NCBI RefSeq assembly: GCF_040718835.1
Contig: NZ_JBFEFG010000240.1
Span: forward strand, 1-64,000
Direction of reading: 5' to 3'
Origin: Bremerella sp. JC817
GTDB taxonomy: Bacteria; Planctomycetota; Planctomycetia; Pirellulales; Pirellulaceae
Length of the DNA: 64,000 nt
Below, piece by piece: positions 1 to 8,158 of this stretch (position 1 is the stretch's first letter; each line of letters opens with the position of its first letter). A model generated the notes under the pieces. That model did not search any database. It saw only the letters and a program-made list of their open reading frames with translations, and had not been told where the DNA came from. A program made the position numbers and the translations under genes.

Positions 1-78
1 TCAAATTCTATAGCCACGAACGCCCTCACCAGTCGCTAGGCAATCGAACCCCGTGGACCGTCCACACCAGCCAGCGAC

Positions 79-420
79 TTGGAGCCCAGCAATCCACTTA
101 AGAAACCGGCTCCCGTGGTCCGAAAATTGGGGTCCACTTCATGGGATTCTGAAAGTGGTCGACTATTCTACCGCGGCCAGTTAATTCGCCAGGTTAAGAA
201 GCTGGGGCAAGCTAAAAACTTGGTCCGTATTCTGAGTGCTTTTGAAGAGGACGGATGGCCCTATCGCATCGACGATCCGCTTGACACAGATACCGGACGA
301 CGACGCGTAAACGATGCCATAAAGTCACTAAATAAAGGCCTCACTTCTATCCGTTTCTTAGGAGATGGTACCGGTGAGGGAATATGTTGGGAACTCAGAG
401 ACGGCTCTTCTGCTACCTGA
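79..420 (+). CDS. Conserved planctomycetal hypothetical protein, 113 aa
   Basis: The function is unknown. The start is a TTG; an in-frame stop lies at 37-39 and no ATG precedes the conserved part, so the N-terminus is uncertain. The body has the pattern I associate with a small planctomycete family: a segment FYRGQLIRQV (about residues 29-38), then AFEEDGWPYRIDDPL (about 54-68), then KSLNKGLTSIRF (about 82-93) and a GEGICWEL ending. The last part could be a winged-helix-like DNA-binding fold, but that is inference. It lies just upstream of an excisionase-like gene and an integrase, so it is probably element cargo or a regulator of the element. Confidence 0.55.
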   Translation: MEPSNPLKKPAPVVRKLGSTSWDSESGRLFYRGQLIRQVKKLGQAKNLVRILSAFEEDGWPYRIDDPLDTDTGRRRVNDAIKSLNKGLTSIRFLGDGTGEGICWELRDGSSAT

Positions 421-520
421 GTGCTCCCCCTCTGCTCCGTGAAGGGATTTCGGTTGTCTATGGCATACTGCTTCTGTCGGCAGTTTGCCCTACCGTTTCA
501 AGGCCATTCGGAGCTATTCG

Positions 521-766
521 ATGTCACAAGGTTCTAAATCTAAGTTGACGATCGAGGAAATTTTCAAAGCGTTTGCGGACCCGACGGTCGCCGAGCGCTT
601 TCCGCCAATTTTGACTCTAGAGCGTGCATCGGAGCTTTTTGGCGTTCCCGAAGGCACGATCCGTGACTGGAAGTCACGTGGCCACTTGGACGCTTTTACC
701 TCCAAGAAGGGAAAGCATGTCCGTTTCTTCCGCGACCGATTCGTCTTGTGGTTCTTCACAGATTGA
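521..766 (+). CDS. Excisionase/MerR-type helix-turn-helix protein, 81 aa
   Basis: This is a small DNA-binding protein of the HTH_17/excisionase type, expected to act as a recombination directionality factor or regulator for the adjacent integrase. The diagnostic part is LTLERASELFGVPEGTIRDW (about residues 28-47), a classic helix-turn-helix with the SRGHLDAF wing following, then a basic KKGKHVRFFRDRF end. I chose the ATG at 521 over the upstream TTG at 485 because GGAG at 510-513 is spaced seven bases from it. The integrase reading frame has a possible ATG at 717 inside this gene, so the two may be translationally coupled. Confidence 0.75.
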   Translation: MSQGSKSKLTIEEIFKAFADPTVAERFPPILTLERASELFGVPEGTIRDWKSRGHLDAFTSKKGKHVRFFRDRFVLWFFTD

Positions 767-872
767 ATCGAAGTCTAGCCGAAGTTCTCGCGATGGCACG
801 TTTCGACGTTCATCGAACCTGGCAATACGGACAACGTCAGTGTGCCATGCCTATTTGGACTATCCCCCAACG

Positions 873-2039
873 ATGATTAGCCAAGTGAAAGAAAGAGATG
901 ATAAGAAGTCTCGCGTAGAGTACGAGCAAGTCGGCGAAATAGTTAGTATCTACCAGCGCGGCCAGTTTTGGTGGATTCACTACAGTTGGGAGGGACGACA
1001 GGTACGTCATTCCCTAAAGACACGAAGCAAAAAGGAAGCTCGTAGCAGAGCTCTGGCTGAGGAACGAGACCTAGTCAATGGGCAATTGAAGTGGCGAAGC
1101 AAGGTCCCTGCTATCTCAGAAGCTATCGAATTGTACATGAACCACTTGAGAGCAAAGGGGCGTGCATCCCGAACGCTCGACAAGTACCAGTTCTGTTTTG
1201 ATCTGTTGGAAAAGATTGCCAAAGATCGTGGCGTCAAGAAGGTATCTGACGTTGACTTAAATCTGATAGATGCGTTTCGCGCGGATCGGATTGCCGGGAA
1301 TACGGCGGAAAAGAGAAAACCCGCTGCTCCGAAGACGATTACGAACGACATCGTGTCTATCAAGCAGCTCGTGAATTTTTGCGTCAAGCGAAAGCTCATT
1401 CGCGAGAATCCACTATCGGATCTCGAAATTCGCAAGCCCCCCCGGACGATTCAGCCAGTTTGGTCTAGAGATGAGGTACAGGCGATATTGAATAAGGCCA
1501 GATCGCCTTTCCTGGAACCATTGATTTTCTACGCAGATAGCGGAGCGCGTTTCGGCGAGGGACGCTGGCTAACTTGGAAAGATGTGGATCTTGAGAAGGG
1601 GGTTGTCCATATTCAACCCAAGCAGGGCTGGAAACCCAAAACCGGAGAACAACGGGTATTCCATATGAGCGAACGGATGAAGGAGATGTTTGGGCAGATG
1701 CCGAAAAAGTACCGTTGGGTATTTACGGCCAAGCCAACTGCCCGCTATCCCGAGAAGGGACGGCAGATTTCCGAACGTACGCTGCTAACTTATCTCAGGA
1801 GAATCCCGGATGAACTCGGCCTGGAAGGTCATCTCCATACCTTTAAGCATTCTTTCGTAACGCATGCCCTGATTGATCTGAAAGTTCCGCGTGAGGTGAT
1901 ACGCCGCAGTGTGGGAACGCTGGACGATCGTGTGCTGGACTACTACGTCCATGTGCATGATCAGGAGGCCCAAAATATGATGAAACTTGTTTCCGGGACG
2001 TACCGGAAAACAACGGAAGATAACGATCCGTTAAAGTAG
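873..2039 (+). CDS. Tyrosine recombinase/phage-type integrase, unusual catalytic set
   Basis: This is a site-specific recombinase of the lambda-integrase family that probably moved this element into the neighbouring tRNA-Ser gene. From the ATG at 873: an arm-binding or AP2-like segment (residues 22-70, with QFWWIHYSWEGRQVRHSL), a SAM-like core-binding domain (about 78-190) and a catalytic domain (about 195-365). Arg226 sits in SGARFGE and the nucleophile Tyr is 357 or 358 in LDYYVH. Two usual residues differ: HxxR reads His322-Thr-Phe-Lys325, and the GH before the tyrosine reads Gly348-Thr349. An alternative ATG at 717 has an AAGGG ribosome site but would overlap the upstream gene by 50 bases. 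The gene ends about 95 bp from the tRNA 3' end. Confidence 0.85.
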   Translation: MISQVKERDDKKSRVEYEQVGEIVSIYQRGQFWWIHYSWEGRQVRHSLKTRSKKEARSRALAEERDLVNGQLKWRSKVPAISEAIELYMNHLRAKGRASRTLDKYQFCFDLLEKIAKDRGVKKVSDVDLNLIDAFRADRIAGNTAEKRKPAAPKTITNDIVSIKQLVNFCVKRKLIRENPLSDLEIRKPPRTIQPVWSRDEVQAILNKARSPFLEPLIFYADSGARFGEGRWLTWKDVDLEKGVVHIQPKQGWKPKTGEQRVFHMSERMKEMFGQMPKKYRWVFTAKPTARYPEKGRQISERTLLTYLRRIPDELGLEGHLHTFKHSFVTHALIDLKVPREVIRRSVGTLDDRVLDYYVHVHDQEAQNMMKLVSGTYRKTTEDNDPLK

Positions 2040-2092
2040 TACAAAACTAGTACAACTAGGAGAATCGAAGATGAAGCAATCGGCGCAAAATA

Positions 2093-2123
2093 AAGGCCGT
2101 CAACAGGTTACGTTGACGGCCTT
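2093..2123 (-). terminator. Rho-independent terminator of tRNA-Ser
   Basis: A perfect 12-bp stem (AAGGCCGTCAAC / GTTGACGGCCTT) encloses a 7-nt loop. Read on the minus strand it is followed by TTTATTTT, as expected for a terminator just after the tRNA. It also lies between the integrase stop and the tRNA, so it may end transcription from both sides. Confidence 0.8.
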
Positions 2124-2132
2124 GGCTCGAAG

Positions 2133-2153
2133 CGGAGGGCACGAGACTCGAAC
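2133..2153 (-). other. Predicted attachment-site core in the tRNA-Ser 3' end
   Basis: Tyrosine recombinases commonly use the T-arm and acceptor 3' half of a tRNA as the crossover site. Here that half faces the integrase side, so the duplicated core is predicted within the tRNA 3' end. The second copy would lie to the left of base 1 and cannot be seen, so this is inference from gene order. Confidence 0.4.
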
Positions 2154-2214
2154 TCGCAACCCCTGACGGGGCATCACATTTCCAATGTGACCGCTAACCA
2201 TTCGCTTACCCTCC
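2133..2214 (-). tRNA. tRNA-Ser(GGA)
   Basis: On the minus strand an 82-nt cloverleaf can be folded. The acceptor stem GGAGGGT pairs with GCCCTCC, leaving a G discriminator. The anticodon stem TCACA/TGTGA holds the loop TTGGAAA, giving anticodon GGA, which reads UCC/UCU serine codons. There is a long class II variable arm (CCCC/GGGG) and a T-loop GTTCGAGTC, both consistent with serine. No CCA is encoded. Its 3' end faces the integrase. Confidence 0.95.
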
Positions 2215-2414
2215 AGCAGATACACCGTGAAGCATCCCATAAAGGGAAGCCTGACGGGGGCTCTAGGTTCACGGTGCATCTTACTTGATCGACTGATTTT
2301 AGAAAATAGCGGCAGAGGAAATTGACCGCAATGGGGGCCCTTTTCGCGTATGATGGTCGGGCAAGTACCAATCTTGTGGCGAACTCCTCTTCCGAAACTG
2401 ATCTTAGCCAAACC

Positions 2415-2951
2415 ATGACCGAGCCCTCTCGCGATCCTAATCCGTTTCAGTCGCCCCAATCCGAAGGGGAAATCGCGTCGGTCGCAGGTCGCCGCTCTTA
2501 CGTCATCTTTTACTTGGCCGTGGCACTGACGATCGCAGTGGTCACGGGATTGCTCTTCCTGGCGCCAGGCTTGGCGCTTCTCGCGGCTCTGGTGCTCGTG
2601 CCGGCTAATATCCGATTCTTTTTGCGACTGGGACGCGATGCCGAGTATTCCGGACAATGGCCAACCATTGGCCATCAGCTCGGCCTGGTGATCCTTTCGG
2701 TATTGATGACAATCCCAGTCGTGATTGCCGCTGGTATCGCGTTTTATGCGGTCTGTTTAGCCGGCGCCACGATCGCCTTATACACTCTTCCCAAAACCGA
2801 CGACTACGGATTTGGAACGGCCTTGCTTGGTGGCGTGCCGTTGGGATTGGCGGCTGGGATCGCCATGATTGTGCTTTGTTATCGATATACGATGAAAGTT
2901 ATTCCGGACAGACCACGCCGCCTTGTCGATAAGGAAGAGAATGCCGAATAA
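2415..2951 (+). CDS. Membrane protein with N-terminal NPFQSP motif
   Basis: This is a 178-aa integral membrane protein of unknown function. I chose the ATG at 2415 because it places the motif NPFQSP at residues 9-14, as in three other membrane proteins of this window; the reading frame is open further upstream to 2322. After a cytosolic, charged N-terminus (1-35) there are about four hydrophobic segments: roughly 36-75 (two helices, with LLFLAPGLALLAALVLV), 95-125 and 140-165. It ends with a basic tail. It is the first of several small membrane genes in the same direction ahead of the radical SAM gene, and may share their transcript. Confidence 0.7.
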   Translation: MTEPSRDPNPFQSPQSEGEIASVAGRRSYVIFYLAVALTIAVVTGLLFLAPGLALLAALVLVPANIRFFLRLGRDAEYSGQWPTIGHQLGLVILSVLMTIPVVIAAGIAFYAVCLAGATIALYTLPKTDDYGFGTALLGGVPLGLAAGIAMIVLCYRYTMKVIPDRPRRLVDKEENAE

Positions 2952-2990
2952 CGTTCGCTTCGCCTGGTCTGCCAAGAAAGTTACGACCTC

Positions 2991-3644
2991 ATGAACAGTT
3001 CGTCGGATGTGTCGAAGGATGTCGCGGATCGGCAATGGTTCATTGTCCGGCGCTGGCAGGCCTATGCCGGAGAGCTCCGAGCGTTGGTGATTCGGGCCGT
3101 CTCGGTCGTGGTGTTGTACGGCTTCCACCTTGTTTCCCACTTCGGAGAGACGCCGGAGGTTCAAGAAACCTTTGCCGAGATGCATCGTCGGCTCACCATT
3201 ATTTCGGTGCTGATGCTGGTGGTTTCGCTGTTGACCCTGCTTTTGATTTTGAAGCGGGTGCTGCCTGGCTGGCTTGCATTCCTGACGACAGCGGTCGATC
3301 TGCTGGCCGTCACGGCCGTCATCGCGTCGACCGGTGGGCCGATGCGATCGGCACTGATGGGCGGCTTCTTTCTCGTGATCGCGATGGCAGGCCTCCGTTT
3401 CGATTTGCGGCTAGTCTGGTTCGCTACCTTGGGAAGCATGGCTGGGTTCATGGCTGCCGTTGGGATACAGGACCCAAGCTGGTTCGATGCCGACCATGTT
3501 GTACCAGTGATCTATCAGCAAGGCATGCTCGTCTGCCTGGCCGCGACCGGCCTGGTCATTGGGCAAATCGTGCGGCTGAGTCGGCCACTGGCTGAAGAGT
3601 ACCATGCACGCGTCGAACGTGCCGAGGCGAAGGAGACCACCTGA
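2991..3644 (+). CDS. Polytopic membrane protein, 217 aa
   Basis: I do not recognise this gene. A soluble N-terminus of about 25 residues is followed by five or six hydrophobic helices (around 33-50, 68-90, 93-112, 120-140, 142-158 and 172-192) and a charged C-terminal helix with AEEYHARVERAEAKE. The arrangement resembles the membrane sensor part of some histidine kinases that end just before a dimerisation helix, but no kinase domain follows. Its TGA stop overlaps the ATG of the next gene by one base (TGATG), so the two are probably translated together. Confidence 0.7.
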   Translation: MNSSSDVSKDVADRQWFIVRRWQAYAGELRALVIRAVSVVVLYGFHLVSHFGETPEVQETFAEMHRRLTIISVLMLVVSLLTLLLILKRVLPGWLAFLTTAVDLLAVTAVIASTGGPMRSALMGGFFLVIAMAGLRFDLRLVWFATLGSMAGFMAAVGIQDPSWFDADHVVPVIYQQGMLVCLAATGLVIGQIVRLSRPLAEEYHARVERAEAKETT

Positions 3645-4108
3645 TGCGTTCCGATTTGCCTCATGTGACTTGTCCCGAGTGTGGTGCAGAGAACAACTCG
3701 TTCGCCAACAACTGCTGGATCTGCCGGCATCCGCTGCATCAGGGAGAGGAAGTAGTTGAAGGAGAATTGCTGGCACCACCTCCGATGCCAGCGACGCGTC
3801 GACCTTGGGTACCAAACCTGGCATTGGCTCTGCTGATCATCGCAACCTGTTTGGTTGCGCTGGGGGTTGCGTCGGATAGTGCCGGAGCGTTGATAACCTT
3901 CGCTATCTTTGTGCTGCCGATTGCGGTGGCCTGTGGCGTCGTGATTTACCAGGGCTCGCAAAGTGAAAATAAAGCTTTCCGGACGATCTCCGAGATCTTT
4001 TCGACGTTGATCGTCACGGTGGGGGCGATGATCCTACTGGGTATCGCTGGGATTATCGCACTGTTTGCGTTCTGCTTGATGCTATTCGCTGGGCTAGCTG
4101 GGAGATAA
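3644..4108 (+). CDS. Zinc-ribbon membrane protein, 154 aa
   Basis: The N-terminus carries a zinc-ribbon-like knuckle pair, CPECGAEN (about residues 10-17) and CWICRH (about 25-30), giving four cysteines in CxxC pairs. A linker follows, then about four hydrophobic helices (58-78, 82-102, 118-140 and 140-153). Proteins of this layout are common but functionally undefined. The gene is translationally coupled to the one before it (TGATG) and ends 3 bp before the next start, so it belongs to the same operon as the radical SAM gene downstream. Confidence 0.7.
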   Translation: MRSDLPHVTCPECGAENNSFANNCWICRHPLHQGEEVVEGELLAPPPMPATRRPWVPNLALALLIIATCLVALGVASDSAGALITFAIFVLPIAVACGVVIYQGSQSENKAFRTISEIFSTLIVTVGAMILLGIAGIIALFAFCLMLFAGLAGR

Positions 4109-4111
4109 ATC

Positions 4112-4483
4112 ATGGAACCTTTCGAAGGTGGTCCGGGGGAAGATGGGTCACTTGACCCCGATCAAGAACCGCGGAAACAACCGCACTGGTATGCCTGGCT
4201 ACCGGTGGGCGTCGGCATCTGCGTTGTGCTGATGATTGCCGGGCTGATCGCCTTCTCCAGCATAATTCCTGGTGTACGGTGGGGAATTATTTTGCTGCTA
4301 ACGCCAGTCTTGCTGCTGAATTTGTGGTGGCTGGTCGTCTATAGCCGTCGCATCCATACGCCGGCAGGCAGAATGATTTCAGGGCTGGCTAGTTTGGGCG
4401 TAGCGGCTGGAATGTTTGGGCTAGTCGTGATGGCGTTTGTCATTGCCTTTTTCTACTGCGCGTCGCAGTACCAATCGCTTTGA
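4112..4483 (+). CDS. Small membrane protein, 123 aa
   Basis: This unrecognised protein has a Glu/Asp/Pro-rich cytosolic N-terminus of about 27 residues followed by three hydrophobic segments (about 28-50, 56-76 and 88-115). It starts three bases after the previous stop and ends 35 bp before the likely start of the radical SAM gene, so co-transcription with both is likely. No catalytic motif is visible. It may be an accessory membrane subunit or simply a species-specific membrane protein. Confidence 0.65.
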   Translation: MEPFEGGPGEDGSLDPDQEPRKQPHWYAWLPVGVGICVVLMIAGLIAFSSIIPGVRWGIILLLTPVLLLNLWWLVVYSRRIHTPAGRMISGLASLGVAAGMFGLVVMAFVIAFFYCASQYQSL

Positions 4484-4518
4484 TTGGCTTTGAGCCTGGG
4501 ACCAAGAAAGATTCTTTG

Positions 4519-6027
4519 ATGAACTACAACTTCCGCGACTACACCGTTTTGGGAATCACACAAAGCTTGTGCCCCGAATGTCATGGCGTTGTGCCGGCCA
4601 AGATCATCACACGCGGTAACCGGGTTTACTTCCGCAAGCGATGCCCGGAGCATGGCCAACGCGATGACTATGTCTGCTCGGACGTGGCCTGGTACGATCA
4701 AGCTCAGTTCAATGTGCCTGGCAAGATTCCGCGGGACTTTGGTGTCGAGCCTTCCAAAGGGTGTCCACTCGACTGCGGGCTTTGTACCGAGCACGAGCAG
4801 CATACGTGCATCGGCTTGCTTGAGATCACTTCGAGCTGCAACCTGGCATGTCCGATGTGCTACGCCGCCAGTGGTCCTGGCGGGAAGCATTTGACGCTGG
4901 AGGAATGCCAACGAACGATCGACCGCTACGTCGAAGTGGAAGGCAAGCCGGAAGTGCTGCAGCTCTCGGGCGGCGAACCGACGATTCATCCCGACTTCAG
5001 GGCAATTCTCGATTACGCTCTCTCGCGCCCGATCGACTACGTGATGATCAACACCAACGGAATTCGCCTGGCGCACGATCCTGGTTTGATCGATTTTCTC
5101 GCGGCGAGACGGGATCGCGTCGAGGTCTATTTGCAGTTCGATGGTTTCCGCGAGTCGACGTCGCTCCAGCTGCGTGGCGAAGCCTTGGTCGAAACCAAAT
5201 TGAAGGCGGTCGAGAACTGCGGCGAAGCGGGCCTGCATGTGAATCTGGTTGCGACATTGCAGCCAGGCGTGAACGACGACGAACTTGGCAAGCTGGTCGA
5301 GTACTGTGCGGCCCGGCCTTGGATCACCGGTTTGAGCCTACAGCCGGCAACCTATTCCGGGCGGCACGTGTTGCCGGAAGAGCTGGAAAACCGGATCACG
5401 TTTCCAGATGTGATTCGCGGCATTGTCGAACAAACCGGTGGTATGTATACCGAAGCCGATTTCATGCCGCTCCCCTGTGCCCATCCCAACTGCCATCAAA
5501 TGTCGTACGCGTACCGTCGCCAGGGAGAACTCGTTCCGCTGATGCGGTTCATCAAAGCGGCCGAGCATCTCGATCTGCTGTCAGGCGGGATTTCCTTTCA
5601 GCGTGGTGCGGTGAAGGATCTGCTCGAACGCTATCTGGTGCGCGAGGCCTGTTGTCCTGGCGGCAGTTGTGCCCCGCCCTCCTCTTCCGAGAGTAGTGGC
5701 ATGCCTCTGACCGTTCTAAGTTCCAAGAGCCCGCTCGAAGAATTGATCGGCGCGTTAAACACTTCTGACCCACGCTATGCCGAGGCGGCCGTCGATTTCT
5801 TTTCCCGGGCCATGCAGGAACAGATCGGTGCGGAAGATGTTTTCCGGATCATGATCACCTCGTTCCTCGACGTCTACAACTTTGACGTCCGCCGGGTGAT
5901 GAAGTGCTGCGTGCATCATCTATTGCCAAGCGGACATGTCGTTCCGTTTTGTGCCTACAATGTGCTCTATCGCGACGGGCACGTGCCGCTCCCGCCTCTC
6001 AAGTCGACTGCTGAGATCTCTGGATGA
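4519..6027 (+). CDS. Tes-like radical SAM enzyme with rubredoxin-like N-terminus and extra Fe-S motifs
   Basis: This is a radical S-adenosylmethionine enzyme of the MJ0619/tetraether-synthase (Tes) type. The ATG at 4519 follows AAGAAAG; a TTG at 4480 overlapping the previous stop is the alternative. Cys18, Cys21, Cys42 and Cys53 form a rubredoxin-like N-terminal domain. CPLDCGLC (82-89) with Cys97 looks like an auxiliary cluster site, and the radical SAM motif CNLACPMC is at 107-114. The SAM-binding GGE lies in LQLSGGEPT (about 149-157). The C-terminus has CCPGGSC and a later KCCVHHLLPSG...PFCAYN region. Known archaeal Tes joins lipid tails by radical C-C coupling and carries three 4Fe-4S clusters plus a rubredoxin-type iron, which this layout matches. 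The natural substrate here is unknown. The stop overlaps the next gene by four bases. Confidence 0.8.
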   Translation: MNYNFRDYTVLGITQSLCPECHGVVPAKIITRGNRVYFRKRCPEHGQRDDYVCSDVAWYDQAQFNVPGKIPRDFGVEPSKGCPLDCGLCTEHEQHTCIGLLEITSSCNLACPMCYAASGPGGKHLTLEECQRTIDRYVEVEGKPEVLQLSGGEPTIHPDFRAILDYALSRPIDYVMINTNGIRLAHDPGLIDFLAARRDRVEVYLQFDGFRESTSLQLRGEALVETKLKAVENCGEAGLHVNLVATLQPGVNDDELGKLVEYCAARPWITGLSLQPATYSGRHVLPEELENRITFPDVIRGIVEQTGGMYTEADFMPLPCAHPNCHQMSYAYRRQGELVPLMRFIKAAEHLDLLSGGISFQRGAVKDLLERYLVREACCPGGSCAPPSSSESSGMPLTVLSSKSPLEELIGALNTSDPRYAEAAVDFFSRAMQEQIGAEDVFRIMITSFLDVYNFDVRRVMKCCVHHLLPSGHVVPFCAYNVLYRDGHVPLPPLKSTAEISG

Positions 6028-6764
6028 ATCAAGTCATTTACATGGCCATCATGGGCGTGGCGATCACGGTCGGCTTTGTGCTACTGCGGTTGTTTCAAGA
6101 GAAGCTCGAACTGGCTCGGTGGGAAAAACTGGGGATTGCGGTCGGTGGTTTCTGCGGCGCTATGATCGGCGCGAAGCTCCCTTTCGCCCTGTACGACTAC
6201 AACGGGCTGATGGATGGCACGGCCTGGTTCGCGCATGGCAAGACAATCATCGCCGGACTGCTGGGCGGCTACTTCGGCGTCGAACTGGCCAAGTGGGTCA
6301 TGGATATCCGCACCAAAACGGGCGACAGCTTTGTGGTGCCGGTGGCCGTTTCGATTGGCATCGGACGCTGGGCCTGCTTTATGGCAGGCTGCTGTTTCGG
6401 GAAAGAGTGCAATCTGCCTTGGAGCTTTGCGTTTCCTTTGGCACCCGATGGCGGCACCCTGCTCCGCCATCCAACGCAGATCTACGAATCGATCTTTCAC
6501 CTGACATGCGCTGTGGTCTTCTTCGTGCTGTGGAAGAAGAAATGCTTCCCGGGGCAGTTGTTTAAGATCTACCTGATCGCCTACATGACGTTCCGGTTCT
6601 TCACCGAATGGTTGCGACCAGAACCAACGTTCGCATGGGGATTGACGGCCTATCAGTGGGCAGCGATCGCGGCGATTCCTCTGTTTGCTTTTCTGATCTG
6701 GCGCGATCAGCAGCAACTGGATGCCCTAGCAAAAGAGCCGCCCATATCGGACGGCTCTCGTTGA
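6024..6764 (+). CDS. Lgt-like membrane protein (prolipoprotein diacylglyceryl transferase family)
   Basis: This 246-aa multispanning protein resembles Lgt, which transfers diacylglycerol from phosphatidylglycerol to lipoprotein cysteines. Recognisable blocks are IGRWACFMAGCCFG in the middle, HPTQIYES after it, and RFFTEWLRPEP near the end, matching the Lgt R/E block. The usual HGG motif with a catalytic histidine is replaced by a TIIAGLLGG stretch, so it is more likely a paralogue acting on another lipid substrate than the housekeeping Lgt. Its ATG overlaps the stop of the Tes-like gene by four bases (ATGA), which indicates coupled translation and a shared role, possibly with phospholipids. 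Confidence 0.75.
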   Translation: MNQVIYMAIMGVAITVGFVLLRLFQEKLELARWEKLGIAVGGFCGAMIGAKLPFALYDYNGLMDGTAWFAHGKTIIAGLLGGYFGVELAKWVMDIRTKTGDSFVVPVAVSIGIGRWACFMAGCCFGKECNLPWSFAFPLAPDGGTLLRHPTQIYESIFHLTCAVVFFVLWKKKCFPGQLFKIYLIAYMTFRFFTEWLRPEPTFAWGLTAYQWAAIAAIPLFAFLIWRDQQQLDALAKEPPISDGSR

Positions 6765-6811
6765 TTTGCTTTGTGCCGGCAAGGCCGCGGTGAAGTTGTT
6801 CTCGCCGCGGC
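6734..6811. terminator. Convergent terminator region between the Lgt-like gene and rho
   Basis: Two hairpins lie between converging genes. AGAGCCG/CGGCTCT at 6734-6758 overlaps the end of the Lgt-like gene and is followed by a weak T-rich stretch. GCCGCGG/CCGCGGC lies at 6784-6811. Neither has a strong T-tract, so terminator function is probable but not certain. Confidence 0.45.
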
Positions 6812-6826
6812 GACAGCCGAACAATC

Positions 6827-8158
6827 TTATTGATATCGATCGCGGCTATTGGCGATCAAGCTCACGAACTGGTCGTTGTTCTCGTACTTGGTCAACTGTT
6901 TGGTCAGTTGTTCCATGGCATCGATGTGGTGCATCGAGGTCAACGTACGACGCAGAGCAATCACGGCATTGTGAGTCTCCGGATTAAGCAACAGTTCTTC
7001 GCGACGGGTACCCGACTGCGAAATGTCGATCGCCGGCCAGACGCGGCGGTCGGCCAACTTGCGATCGAGAACCAGTTCCATGTTGCCGGTTCCTTTGAAT
7101 TCCTGGAAGATCACTTCATCCATCCTGCTGCCGGTGTCGACCAAAGCCGTACCGAGGATGGTGAGCGAACCACCTTCTTCAAACGAACGAGCCGTTGCGA
7201 ACAGCTTCTTCGGGATGTCCATGGCCTTGACGTTGATACCACCCGACATGATGGCATTGTTGCCGCGGTTATCGCCAACCCATTTGTTGAAAGCACGAGC
7301 CAGACGCGTAATCGAATCGAGCAGTAAGAAGACGTCCTGACCTGCTTCGGCCAGACGTTTGCAACGTTCGATCACCAGTTGCGACAAGCGAACATGGCTT
7401 TCGATATCGCGGTCGAGGCTGCTCGCGATGACTTCACCCTTGATGCTACGCTGCATATCGGTGACTTCTTCCGGACGTTCGTCAATCAGAAGCACGACCA
7501 GTTTCACATCGGGATGGTTGGCGGTGATACCGCGGCTGACATTCTGCAGCAGCATCGTCTTGCCGGTACGTGGCGGAGCGACAATCAACGCACGCTGGCC
7601 TTTGCCAAGCGGAGTCAACAGATCGACGACGCGGTTGGTAAGTGGGCCGCCGTCGTATTCCAGCCTCAAGTGATGGGAAGGATTGACCGGAGTCAGGTCG
7701 TCGAACGACTTCACATTCAAATAGTCTTCTGGCAGCATGCCATCGACATCGAAGACATCTCGCAGGCGAGGACCTTGGCCGCGGCGGAAACGCTGGATCA
7801 TGCCGCGAATCATCACCCCTTCGCGAAGTCCATAACGTTCGATCATTGTGCCAGGCACGAATGGATCGGTGCGTTCGCGAGCATAGTTGTTGGCGGGACT
7901 GCGGAGGAACCCGTAGCCATTGGGGTGCATCTCGAGAAGACCATAGCCAGGTTCCAATGGAATTGGTTCGCCTGGTTCAAATTCTTCGTTGTCGAGATTG
8001 TTACGTGGCACATTCGAGCTTGGCGGAGAAGATCGGCGACGTCCTCCTCCGGATCGTCCGCGACCCTTGGGGCCCGATCCGGATCCAGACTGAGAACCGC
8101 CGCTGTTGCCGCGCCGTCGCCCACCCGATTTCGAGCGGGTCTGCCGTTTGTTTGACAT
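6827..8158 (-). CDS. rho: Transcription termination factor Rho
   Basis: Rho is the hexameric RNA-dependent ATPase that releases transcripts from RNA polymerase. After a disordered N-terminus of about 45 residues made of Gly, Ser, Arg and Lys, there is a helical and cold-shock-like RNA-binding domain (about 65-145, with GYGFLRSP) and the ATPase core. Walker A is APPRTGKT at 194-201; Walker B is [13 protein letters not shown], and the Q/R-loop region MSGGINVKA is intact. The length of 443 aa is normal once the basic extension is allowed for. The gene stands alone, converging with the Lgt-like gene and preceded by about 1 kb with no gene, which leaves room for a long regulated leader. Confidence 0.97.
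   Translation of the reverse strand: MSNKRQTRSKSGGRRRGNSGGSQSGSGSGPKGRGRSGGGRRRSSPPSSNVPRNNLDNEEFEPGEPIPLEPGYGLLEMHPNGYGFLRSPANNYARERTDPFVPGTMIERYGLREGVMIRGMIQRFRRGQGPRLRDVFDVDGMLPEDYLNVKSFDDLTPVNPSHHLRLEYDGGPLTNRVVDLLTPLGKGQRALIVAPPRTGKTMLLQNVSRGITANHPDVKLVVLLIDERPEEVTDMQRSIKGEVIASSLDRDIESHVRLSQLVIERCKRLAEAGQDVFLLLDSITRLARAFNKWVGDNRGNNAIMSGGINVKAMDIPKKLFATARSFEEGGSLTILGTALVDTGSRMDEVIFQEFKGTGNMELVLDRKLADRRVWPAIDISQSGTRREELLLNPETHNAVIALRRTLTSMHHIDAMEQLTKQLTKYENNDQFVSLIANSRDRYQ

Noticed and set aside
624..872. Extra 83 residues at the integrase N-terminus
   Set aside because: The segment overlaps the excisionase-like gene in another frame and reads as Ser/Arg-rich non-coding sequence. A start at 717 remains possible.
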